From Endomicrobiia bacterium (GTDB lineage Bacteria > Elusimicrobiota > Endomicrobiia > PHAN01): a DNA stretch of 13,190 nucleotides. The stretch is taken from contig JASEHK010000027.1 in assembly GCA_030018875.1 (NCBI GenBank), positions 1-13,190 of the forward strand. The letters are read 5' to 3'. The notes below the pieces were generated by a model. That model searched no databases, was not told the DNA's origin, and was given only the letters and a program-made list of their open reading frames with translations. The translations under genes and the position numbers were made by a program. Below are positions 1 through 8,100 of this stretch, piece by piece; positions within the stretch are counted from its first letter, which is position 1, and each line of letters opens with the position of its first letter.

Positions 1-10
1 TTAAGTATTT

Positions 11-73
11 TGTAGTTGCTGATTTATCAGCGCCTTTATAAAACCGCTCCGACGTTACGTCGGAGCAACTACA
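11..73. repeat. Imperfect palindrome with perfect 9-bp stem hairpin
   Basis: GCTCCGACG (46-54) and CGTCGGAGC (58-66) form a perfect 9-bp stem with a TTA loop. An outer pair, TGTAGTTGCT (11-20) and AGCAACTACA (64-73), is also perfectly complementary, so the element looks like a longer palindrome with about 25 bp inserted in its left arm. Read on the minus strand, the inner stem is followed by GGTTTTAT, a weak T-run, so it could act as a poor intrinsic terminator about 365 nt beyond the barrel gene's stop. It more likely belongs to a dispersed genomic palindrome family; that is inference. Confidence 0.7.
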
Positions 74-145
74 ATTCTTTCTTTTGTCATAGAACATATT
101 GCGTTTGTATTAGTATGGGCAAGCCCACGTGCCTGCGCTGTTTTA

Positions 146-164
146 GGCGACCACAAGGGTCGCC
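146..164. repeat. Short hairpin, GGCGACC stem
   Basis: GGCGACC (146-152) and GGTCGCC (158-164) form a perfect 7-bp stem around the loop ACAAG. Its right arm is also the beginning of the 21-bp direct repeat that recurs at 232. No T-run follows on either strand, so a terminator role is not supported. Confidence 0.7.
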
Positions 165-275
165 ACTACAAAATCCTACAAAATCCTCGAATGGTATCAA
201 TGTTTCGTGATGCCCTCGCCGAATACGTCACGGGTCGCCACTACAAAATCCTTGTAATGGTATCCGGTTTCGTCA
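157..275. repeat. Diverged direct repeat pair, 75-bp spacing
   Basis: The 21 bp beginning GGGTCGCCACTAC at 157-177 recurs exactly at 232-252. Similarity continues more weakly: AATGGTATC and TTTCGTSA-type stretches follow both copies, up to about 210 and 275. Inside the first copy CTACAAAATCCT is itself repeated at 176-187. There are only two copies, with no regular spacers, so this is not a CRISPR. It looks like a degraded tandem duplication of an intergenic element. Confidence 0.75.
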
Positions 276-323
276 ACACTTATACAAAAAACTTGTTACG
301 AAGTTGTTACGGAGAGAAAAAAC

Positions 324-361
324 GTGAAGGGTAAAGGGTGAAGGGTTAAGGGTGAAGGGTG
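324..361 (+). repeat. Heptanucleotide array, GTGAAGG type (left of barrel gene)
   Basis: Five consecutive 7-bp units (GTGAAGG, GTAAAGG, GTGAAGG, GTTAAGG, GTGAAGG) plus a partial GTG. The arrangement resembles the short tandemly repeated repetitive (STRR) heptamers known from filamentous cyanobacteria, although other traits here do not suggest a cyanobacterium. A similar array lies in opposite orientation at 1824-1865, so the barrel gene is bracketed by inverted copies. Confidence 0.85.
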
Positions 362-430
362 CGCGATTTTTCGATTTTAAGGTCAATGTTCATAATCTCT
401 CTACCCTTCTACCTTGTCTACCCGCCTTTA

Positions 431-1792
431 TTATTTTATCTTTTCCGTGGCCTTTTTCATATATTCAAGCGCTTTTTGGTTTGTGGGGTCTGCTTCAAGA
501 ACGCGGTTGAACTCTATTACGGCCTCGGGATATCGGCCGTCTTCGTAGAGTTTCACTGCTCTTTGATAAAGAGACTCGACGGTAGAACCGGATGAGATTG
601 TCGGCGGCAGTCCTATGGCTATGGGCAGGGACTGTCGTCCGAACCTCACCGTTACGCCCGCCCTGTGGGATATGCCCAGCTCGCCGGCGTGCGCGGAAGC
701 ATAATCAAACTCGACTCCCATGAGATTTATCCCGAATCCGAACCTTATCCCCACGGCCTCTTTTATCGAGGATGCCCCGGTGGAATATCCCCCTCTGACG
801 GCCAGAATGCCGCGGATTATATATTCAAGGCCTAACCCGACAGCGGCGGTGTCACTTTGGGGGACGGCGGCTTCAAGCATTATGTTCAGGGGGTTTTGAG
901 CGGCTGAAACCGAGTAAAGGGCGCCCGCTCTTATTGTCATAGGAGTGGCGAAGCCCTCGGATTCGGGGTTGTATTTGATACTGCCGCCCGTATTAAGAGC
1001 GCTCAGTCCCAGAGCGAGCGGTCTGTCGGCCACCAGCACGGAATATATTAAACCCATATCGAAGGCGATTGTGGCGGCGGTTTTTTTGTCGAGCATTTCC
1101 GAAACTTGTTTGACGCTCAATCCCCCTGCGAGTTTCGAGAGCGCTCTTGTGTCTCCGACGAGGAAGTTCGCGTAACTTATGCCGATTACGGAAGCGCCCG
1201 CCGTAACTTCGCGCGTGGGTTCGCCTAAAGCGTTATAGCCCTGGAACTTTCCGACGCCAAGAGAGCCGATAGAGGCCGCGAAAGTTCCGCTTTTCGTCGG
1301 GTACGCGGCGGCGGCGTATGAGTAGGATATATCCTGATAATGAGCGACGTGCATAAAGGACGCTTCGCCTTGTATTATGCCCGCGAGCGCTCCGGGGTTA
1401 TAGTATGCCGCCGAGACATCCAGAGACGTCGAGCCGGCGTCGCCGAGGGCTGTGGCGCGCGCCGAGGGACTCAGTTTAAGGAATTCGGCGGCGGTCTCTC
1501 CGGCGGCGTGTAGAGAGCAAACAGCAAACAGTAAATAGCAAATAGTAAAGACAAGTGTGCGGCGGGGGGCTAAACCATTATTGTCATTGCGAGCCCCGCT
1601 CTTGCCCTCTGTCATTGCGAGGTCAAGGGCTTGCCCTTGAGCGTGGCAATCTTCCCATACGCGAGATTGCTTCGCTACGCTCGCAATGACAGGCGAGGAA
1701 TCCCGCTCCTCGCAATGACAAGGGATAAGAGCGCGAGCGCTACGGTGAATAATCATCGCAAAGATAGTGGTTAAGAAACCGGTTTTTTTCAT
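431..1792 (-). CDS. PorV/PorQ-like (UPF0164) outer-membrane beta-barrel protein with C-terminal TPR
   Basis: The product is predicted to be an outer-membrane beta-barrel of the UPF0164/PorV-PorQ group. Known PorV proteins escort type IX secretion cargo to the cell-surface attachment machinery. The mature part opens with AAEFLKLSPSARATALGDAG, matching the family's FLxLxxxARAxALGDA signature, followed by YYNPGALAG and many short amphipathic, glycine- and alanine-rich strands. The last 50 or so residues (about 434-575) form one TPR-like unit with YEDGRYPEAVIEFNRVLEAD. The hydrophobic segment FTICYLLFAVCSLHA, ending at a possible LHA/AG cleavage site, looks like the signal peptide core. The start is uncertain. 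GTG at 1837 lies inside a heptamer array. ATG at 1792 (MKKTGFLTTIFAMII) is my choice. ATG at 1615 would give a tidier 37-residue signal peptide. None has a clear Shine-Dalgarno. About 46 residues between the two hydrophobic stretches are encoded by a dispersed palindrome, and the signal core by a heptamer array. The gene lies just downstream of the giant gene on the same strand, probably in one operon. Confidence 0.87.
   Translation of the reverse strand: MKKTGFLTTIFAMIIHRSARALIPCHCEERDSSPVIASVAKQSRVWEDCHAQGQALDLAMTEGKSGARNDNNGLAPRRTLVFTICYLLFAVCSLHAAGETAAEFLKLSPSARATALGDAGSTSLDVSAAYYNPGALAGIIQGEASFMHVAHYQDISYSYAAAAYPTKSGTFAASIGSLGVGKFQGYNALGEPTREVTAGASVIGISYANFLVGDTRALSKLAGGLSVKQVSEMLDKKTAATIAFDMGLIYSVLVADRPLALGLSALNTGGSIKYNPESEGFATPMTIRAGALYSVSAAQNPLNIMLEAAVPQSDTAAVGLGLEYIIRGILAVRGGYSTGASSIKEAVGIRFGFGINLMGVEFDYASAHAGELGISHRAGVTVRFGRQSLPIAIGLPPTISSGSTVESLYQRAVKLYEDGRYPEAVIEFNRVLEADPTNQKALEYMKKATEKIK
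434..575 (-). other. TPR-like unit at the barrel protein's C-terminus
   Basis: The segment from LYQRAVKLYEDGRYPEAV to the end follows the TPR pattern of paired helices: small residues at the helix-packing positions, G-Y-EA, then LEADPTN between helices. A single TPR after a barrel would probably lie on the periplasmic side and could bind a partner; this location is inference. Confidence 0.7.
1516..1550 (-). repeat. Heptanucleotide array encoding the signal-peptide core
   Basis: On the plus strand five 7-bp units follow each other: AGCAAAC, AGCAAAC, AGTAAAT, AGCAAAT, AGTAAAG. The minus strand is translated in frame within the barrel gene and yields most of the hydrophobic run TICYLLFAVCSL. 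The repeat therefore supplies the membrane-spanning core of the predicted signal peptide. Five 7-bp units make 35 bp, so gain or loss of one unit would shift the frame ahead of the whole barrel domain. Confidence 0.85.
1582..1720. repeat. 139-bp palindromic element inserted in the barrel gene
   Basis: Two direct copies of TGTCATTGCGAG (1582-1593, 1610-1621) face two inverted copies, CTCGCAATGACA (1680-1691, 1709-1720), making nested inverted repeats. Inside lie two smaller hairpins: TCAAGGGC/GCCCTTGA (1623-1640) and GCAATCT/AGATTGC (1646-1670). The element has no coding capacity of its own for mobility. It is open in the barrel gene's frame and is translated to a stretch including HCEERDSS, SVAKQSR and ARNDN. 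This resembles in principle the Rickettsia palindromic elements, which also insert in frame in genes. It is probably a non-autonomous dispersed repeat. Confidence 0.85.
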
Positions 1793-1823
1793 ATTGTCCG
1801 CAATAAGCAAATCATAAGTTAAG

Positions 1824-1865
1824 TTTTCACCCTTCACCCCTCACCCTTTACCTTTTACTTTTTAC
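1824..1865 (-). repeat. Heptanucleotide array between the two genes
   Basis: Six 7-bp units on the plus strand (TTTTCAC, CCTTCAC, CCCTCAC, CCTTTAC, CTTTTAC, TTTTTAC) fill most of the gap between the giant gene's stop and the barrel gene's start. Read on the minus strand they are GTRARGG-like, the same family as 324-361 but inverted relative to it. The purine-rich minus strand contains GGGTGAGGGGTGAAGGG, which could weakly serve ribosome binding for the GTG at 1837. It is too far from the ATG at 1792 to be its ribosome site. Confidence 0.85.
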
Positions 1866-1866
1866 T

Positions 1867-2160
1867 TCATCTAATCACCATCAACTTTCCGATTTTCTTG
1901 ACTCCGTCGGAATTCTCGATGACATAGATGTAAACTCCGGACGCGACGGGTTGATTCGATTCGGTTTTTACGTCCCACGACCATATGCCGGCGCCATCGT
2001 TTATCTCTTGTTCTTTTACCAGAGAGCCGGTGAGCGTGTATATTCTTATTTTGCCGCTCGACGGTATGGGCGCCGACGGAACCTTGCCGAAGTTTATTTT
2101 GGTGTGGCCCTCGGCGGTGTCGAAAGGAATGGGATAGGCGTAGACGCCGGCGACGTCCTT
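1867..2160 (-). other. FlgD-Ig / type IX-like C-terminal tail domain
   Basis: The last 96 or so residues follow the FlgD-Ig/Por secretion-tail pattern: YPIPF at the start, KIRIYTLTGSLVKEQEI in the middle, then WSWDV, PVASGVYIYVIE and the terminal KIGKLMVIR. In related proteins such tails direct export and surface attachment. The usual YPNPF opening motif here reads YPIPF. Assignment is by pattern recognition; the FlgD-Ig form fits better than the shorter classical type A tail. Confidence 0.82.
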
Positions 2161-5100
2161 ACTCGGCGAGCCCTTGAGGGCGTAGACGCTGAAATGTTTT
2201 GTCTGGGCGGTTACGACCCGCTTGTTTGTGTCAACGACGCTTTCAAGCGCTTCCCATTCCCGTGTATTTTCGTTAAGGTAAACTATCTTGAGCATTTTCG
2301 CAAGTATTCCGGGCGATGTGCCGTCCACGACGCCGTTGCGGTCGGAGTCCTCGTAGGGCATTGTGATGACTACGGGAGCGTCGAACGTTGTGACTTGTCC
2401 TCCGGCGGCGGTGTAGGCCACGAACTCTCTGGCGCTTCCGCCGATTATTTTCGTGAATCCTTGTTTGTCGGACGCGGCGACCTTGGAGTCGGCCTCTCTC
2501 ATTGATTCCGGGTTGACCTTTATTGGGGACGCGGCGGGATTTATGTTGATGACGACGTAAATCGGCGCCGTCGTCGCGCCGTTTTCGAGCTCGACCTTGG
2601 TTTTTTCGTCGGAGGCGATGACGGTGTTGGATATGTTTTCGTCGAGAATCGTGCGGAATACGACCTCGGAAGCCGAGGCGAGATTATTTCCCAGAGAGTC
2701 CTTTGCGGCCACGGTTACGACTATGCGATAAGTGTAGTTTTTCAGCAGAGGCGCGTTGGGAGTAAAGAGCGCCTGATACGTCTGGGTATTGTAGAGGGTA
2801 ACGCCGGAGATGTTGGCGAAAATGGTGTTTCCGTTTTTGTCCCTTATGGCGTAAAGTTCAAGCGCGGTTTCGGTGGATTCCTTGTCCATCGCCCTGTCAA
2901 ATGTCGCGGCGATGGGGCTTGAAACGTTTGCGCCGTGCCACTCGCCGTTTATGAGACGTCCTGCGGGATTGAGCGAAGTTACCGACGGACGGTCTGTGCC
3001 CGAGTTGAACTTGTAGACGAAGGCTCCGACGCCCGACCAGTTTCCGGCGGAGTCCTTTGCGCGGACTTTGAAGTACCATACGCCGCCGTCGGTCAGAGGC
3101 GTCGAAACTTCGTAATATGTGTTCGTCGTGTTTGTCGCGGCGACGGGATTGATGTCGGGGTTGCTCGAGAACGTTACACTATAACCGGATATCGGGCTTT
3201 CATTTGTGCCGCCCGAATAGGGCTCTGTCCAGTAGAAGTAGGGCGTGTCCACGCGCGTCCACTGGTTGGCTTCTATTACCGTCGGGTCGGAAGCGGATTT
3301 CTGGGCGCTGAGCGCGCCGAGCGTCGGAGCCGTGTTGTCATATCTTATGGGGCCGTATGTGGTTTGTCCGGTCTTGGAGGCGGGGTCTCCCGAGAAGCCG
3401 GCCACGTGGAAGTACCACGAGCCTTCGGAATCAATGGCGCGGGTTATTTCCGTCGAGCCGTTCCACGGGTCGCTCGAAGCTGCCTCGACGACGGAATCGG
3501 ATATTTTGTTCCAGAGGTAGCGGTAAGAGTCCGAATTGGACGCCTTGAACTTCCATGTCGAAACATTCGTCCAGACGGGCGGAGTGGAGCCGGGCGAGGT
3601 GTTTTCGATGATGGGCTGTCCGCCGAGGGTATAGGCGGTGAGAGTCGGGCTCCAAGCCGTAAGAATGTTCAGGGAATTTTGAGCGCGGCTCTTTACTTTA
3701 TACTCGGTTGATTTTACAAGTCCGCCTACGACGATGCCCGCGCCGCCGTTCCAGTCCGAATAAGTGCGCCATACCGGCGTTACCGAGACCGCGTTGCCGG
3801 CCGCGTTCACATAACGCTCCACGGGAATATCGAGATAAATCGCGTATAGCGTGTGCGAAGGATTCGAGTTAGTCGAGACGGCTATTTTAAGCGTGTCGGA
3901 AGTCGAAACCACGAGCGCGGGCGTTGCCGGCGCGTTCGCCCACGTTACGGTCGAGTCGGCGACGGATGAAGGCGCCATAACATCGCCGAGGGCATTTCTG
4001 GATTGCGCCTTGAAATAATATGTGGTGTTGGGTGTAAGGGAAGTGGGAAGTAGGAAGTAGGAAGTCGTCTGCGTCCAACTTACCGACGACGAGAATACCG
4101 CTGGGCCAACGGCGGGCGCGGTGGAGCACCAGTAGGATATGCCCGACGAGCCTTCCTGAATGCGGCTGAATCCGGCGGGCGCGCTGTCTACGATGGAGCG
4201 GGCGCGGAGCGCTATTTGTGTGGATGCTGTAACGTCGAGTTCCACGAATTGAGCGCGTTCTATCTGCGTGTATGTAAAGGTGGAAGGAGACCATCCGCCC
4301 AGGCCGCCACCTATATTTTGTTTGCCTCTTGACCGCGCCCAGTATTTCTGATTCGCCCGGTCGGGGTAATGACTTGAATAGTAGGATGTCGTCAGAGCCG
4401 TACTTTCAGCCGTGTAATTTACGCCGTTGGTCGAAACCTCTATCTCGTAATAATTCGCGCCCGCTACGTCCGACCAGTCCCACTTCAACTGATATAATTC
4501 CCCCTCGACTTGAACTTCCCGATAGACGCATTTTATCCAATCCACCGCGCCCGGCCCCGTCGTTGCCGAACCGCTGGAAGACAAAACCGTTTCTATTCCC
4601 GCTTTGTTGCGGGCTTTCGCCTGGTAAAAATATGTCGTGGCGTTGGCGAGATTATAGTGATACCAGACGGTGGCGGTTGACCAGAGGACTCCGACTTGAG
4701 TTCCGCCCGCGCCGTCGAGCCATTTGTTGCCCGACACTTCCAAGACGGCGAACTCGGTCTGATTGGGCCCGACGGGATTATCGCCGTAACCTATCGTGGT
4801 TTCGGTGTAATAACCGCTCCCGCCGCCGAGACCGGTTCCGTCGGCCACCGTCGGTGCGCTCAGGTTTACGCAGCGCGTATAGGTCGAAAATCCGGTTACC
4901 CAGTCGTTTAGGAGGCCTTGGCGGTTGCGGGTTCTTATCTGGAATGTGTAGAGCGCGTTGGGATTGAGGCCGCTCCAAGTCCGCCATGTCGAGGTGGAAT
5001 TGACGTATTCTAAATCATCGTCGGGCAGGGATACCGCGCCGCGAACGTGTTTGATTCCCGCCGCGCCCGTTGCGATGTTCGTCGGCCCCGACGCGAATAT

Positions 5101-8100
5101 CGGCCGCGATTGTATCGTCATCGTCGAGACGATGAACTCCGCGCCCGTCGGGCTTTCTATGCGTGTGGCGGTTGTGGAGGTGTAGGGTATCCAGTTATTG
5201 GGTATATTGTCCCAGTTTTTGGAGACGGCGCTGAATGTGTAAGTGGTGTTGGGCGTGAGTCCCGTAATATCCCAATAACTTTGCTGCCCATAGCCCCTGC
5301 TGACCCCCGTAACGGCGTTCGAACTATACATTAAGTTTATTGCGGAGCTGTTGCCGCCGTCGGGATTCGTGAGATTGAAGAACTCGCCATCGGCCGTTAT
5401 TCTTAACGCCGTGGCCGTAACAAATTCCGTAGGAACGGTTATGCCCGACGGAGATTCTATCAGGGTGGCGCGCCCCGCCGACGGCTGGTTGAGGTCGGTA
5501 AATTGCGTCCAGACGGGGATGTCGGCGTTGTTTCTGGCCGCGACGCGGAAGAAATATCTGCGGTTCGGGGCGAGCGAGGTGTCGTAATAATAGTAAGTGT
5601 TCTGGACGCTGAGTTCGCTTAGTGTCCCGCCGAAATCCGACGACGTGGCGCGTTGTATTTTATAGAAGGCGCCCGAAGGATTCGCCGGAGTTCCGGCCGT
5701 CCAGTTGACCTGCATGGAGTCCTGAGAGACGGCAGAGTAGAACGGATTGTATGAAGCGGGCTGGCTGGCCTGCGTCCACCCGGAGACCTCGTCGGAGAAA
5801 TCGCTTTCGACGAACTCGACGTTGCGGGATTTTACCCAGTAATAGTATTTCTTGTTTGGGTCGAGACTTTGGTGCAGAGTCCACGTCGAACTTGACCAGT
5901 CGCTTACAAGGGAGAGATTATCTTGCGTCGCTGAATAGGTGGCGTACCAGAGTTTGTATTGCTCGGCCGCGCCGGAATAGTTGACGAGGAGTTTTGTGTT
6001 CGGGCCGCTTGAGTGCGGCTCGACGGAGACTATCTGGGGCGTGACGGCCCGGGTGGCTTTGGAACTCGTCGGGCCGAAAGCCGTGACGATATTCGCGCCG
6101 TTGCGGGCGACGGCCTTGAAATAATAAGTTGTGTTCGGCGCGAGTCCTCCGACGGTGAGATTGCTCGCCCATCCACTCGTCCACGAGGCCCAGTACGGCG
6201 CGGCATCGAGGGTTCCGCCCGGCTGGACATAATTCGTGACGGAGAAAGTCAAAGTCGTCGAGATTGCCACCGCGAAATCGGTGAGGTCCGGGTTGCCGTC
6301 CTTTCCGACGGAAATTATTTTCTGTGAATTCGCGACGGTCGTCGTGGTCACGTTGACGAGACCCGGAACGACGGCGAGGGTGTATTTCGTTATCCACGAT
6401 GTCGAGGATGTTGTCGCGCCGAACTGGTTGCGGGTGTTTGCGCGGAAATTATAAAGCGTGTTGGTAGAGAGCCCCACGAAGGCATGAGTATTCAAAGACG
6501 GCACCCATACGTGCGACGAGTAGTCGAGGTCGGCGTTACGAACTTCCACGGCCAAAGCCGAAAGCCCCGCGCCGAGGTTCGACGGGAAGTCGCCGGACGC
6601 TTTCGCCTCGATGGAAGTCGCCGAAAAGTTTCCGAACGCGACGCCGGTGGCCGGAATAATCAAGGTGCAGGCCAGCGGCAGATTGTAAGCGGTGTTCGAT
6701 ATGCCGTCTCCGTTTTTGGTGTTCACGCGGAACTGGTAAGTCGCATTTTGCAAGAGGGAGCCGAACGTGTAATTTATGTTCGATATCCAGCCGGAGTTTA
6801 CGCCCGTGGTAAGGTTGGTGAATATTATGCCGGAACTTCCTTCGTCGAGATTCGACGGCTGGGGCGTTGCGGCGACGCTGATGCTCGCGGGATAGACCGT
6901 GTAGTCCGCCGAGGTTACCTGCTCGATGAGCGTGTACTTCATCCCCAAATCAACCCACGCGGATTCGGCGTAGGCGAAGTTGCGGGATTTTACCCTGAAA
7001 TAATATTTTATGTTTGACGAAAGATTGTCGAAGTCGCGGTATATGCTGGTCTGCCATCCGTCGTGGTAGTTGTACGGGCCGCTCTGCGATACCGACGACG
7101 CTTCGACATAATATTCCGTGTTCTCGGGATTTGCTGGAAGACCCGCCGTCCAGCTTGCCCTGAGCGTCGAGGTGGTTATTTCGGTGAAGACCGAGGCCAG
7201 AGGCGAACTCGCCAAAGTGTATGTGGAGATATTGAGCGTCTGTCCGCTCGCTGCCCCCGCGCGGTTTCTGGAGTCGGCTTTGAAATTATAAACGGTATTC
7301 GGCGAGAGACCCGATACAGTGAAATACGACGTCGTGTTGCGCCATCCGGATTCCGTCGAGGGCGCAACGGAGTAAGTGATGACGCCCGAACCCGTGGAAG
7401 CAAGATTGGTAAAATCACCGTCGGGCGCGGCTTGTATCGAGGTGTTGGAGACGACTCCGAACTTGACTCCGACGGGGCGCTCGATGAGAGTTATTCTGCT
7501 TATGGGAAAACTCAATGTGCCGGTGGAGACGTTCTCATCGCCGTCGCCGGAGCGGGAGTTGGCGGTGAAGTAGTATGTGGTGTTGGCGACAAGATTAACG
7601 AACGTATGTTCAGAGCTCGCGTCGTATGGTTTGGAACTGCGAAGATCGGTGTAAAACTCGTCTTTGTATACGCCTATGGAAACTCCCGAAAGCGCGGCGC
7701 CGGCCTTTGTGAACGGCCCGCCCAGAGCGCTTATCGTGGCGCTTGTGCGAAAAACTCCGTCGAAAGAAATGCCCGCGACGGTTTCTATCTTGGTCCACGC
7801 AGTGCCGAGCTGTGTCCACGCGGACTCTACGTCAACGGCGTTTTTGGCTTTTACCCTTAAATAATAAGATGTGTTCGGTATGAGGTTGAGGAGATAATAT
7901 GTGGTGTTGAGCAGCCAGTCGCTTGAGTTGGTGGGCGCGCCGCCATATGACAGCGACGAGCCCTCGACCATATAAGAGGTGTAGGTGGAGTTGTTGTTAT
8001 CGTACCAGTTGACTTCTATAAAGTCCACGCCGCGGCCCGGAATCGAGGGTGAGCCGGGCGCAGGAGGATTGGCTCTGGTATGAGTCGAGAAGAGCATCGC

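Larger units (their letters stand above)
1..430. other. Repeat-rich intergenic region, no gene seen
   Basis: I see no convincing gene here on either strand. The short open frames show no family resemblance and run through repeats. The region holds a long imperfect palindrome (11-73), a 7-bp-stem hairpin (146-164), a 21-bp direct repeat (157-177 and 232-252) and a heptanucleotide array (324-361). The stretch 395-424 is pyrimidine-rich with CTACC recurring at 401, 409 and 418, too irregular to call a tandem repeat. It lies downstream of the minus-strand barrel gene, so it should hold that transcript's 3' end, but no strong terminator stands out. Confidence 0.7.

Noticed and set aside
40..66. 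Intrinsic terminator for the minus-strand operon
   Set aside because: The stem is good, but the following T-run is short (GGTTTTAT) and it lies about 365 nt past the stop, so it is only noted with the palindrome entry.
16..210. 64-codon plus-strand frame in the left intergenic region
   Set aside because: It runs through two repeat elements, has no family resemblance and no ribosome site, so it is most likely non-coding.
157..252. CRISPR-like direct repeats
   Set aside because: Only two full copies, no further repeat-spacer units and no cas genes nearby; better explained as a diverged tandem duplication.
1789..1815. Eight-codon upstream frame (MICLLRTI) on the minus strand whose TGA overlaps the ATG at 1792
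   Set aside because: The ATGA overlap could suggest translational coupling, but there is no clear ribosome site and the frame is too short to separate from chance.
1793..1837. GTG at 1837 as the barrel gene's start
   Set aside because: The codon and its first residues (KGE) are part of the heptamer array, and ATG at 1792 begins a more typical MKK plus hydrophobic N-terminus. It cannot be fully excluded.
2935..3711. Long plus-strand open frame (258 codons) antisense to the giant gene
   Set aside because: Its product is Arg/Val/Gly-rich with no recognisable fold, and it mirrors codons of a well-supported minus-strand domain region. Similar antisense frames recur throughout the gene (for example 7063-7860), as expected from its codon usage.
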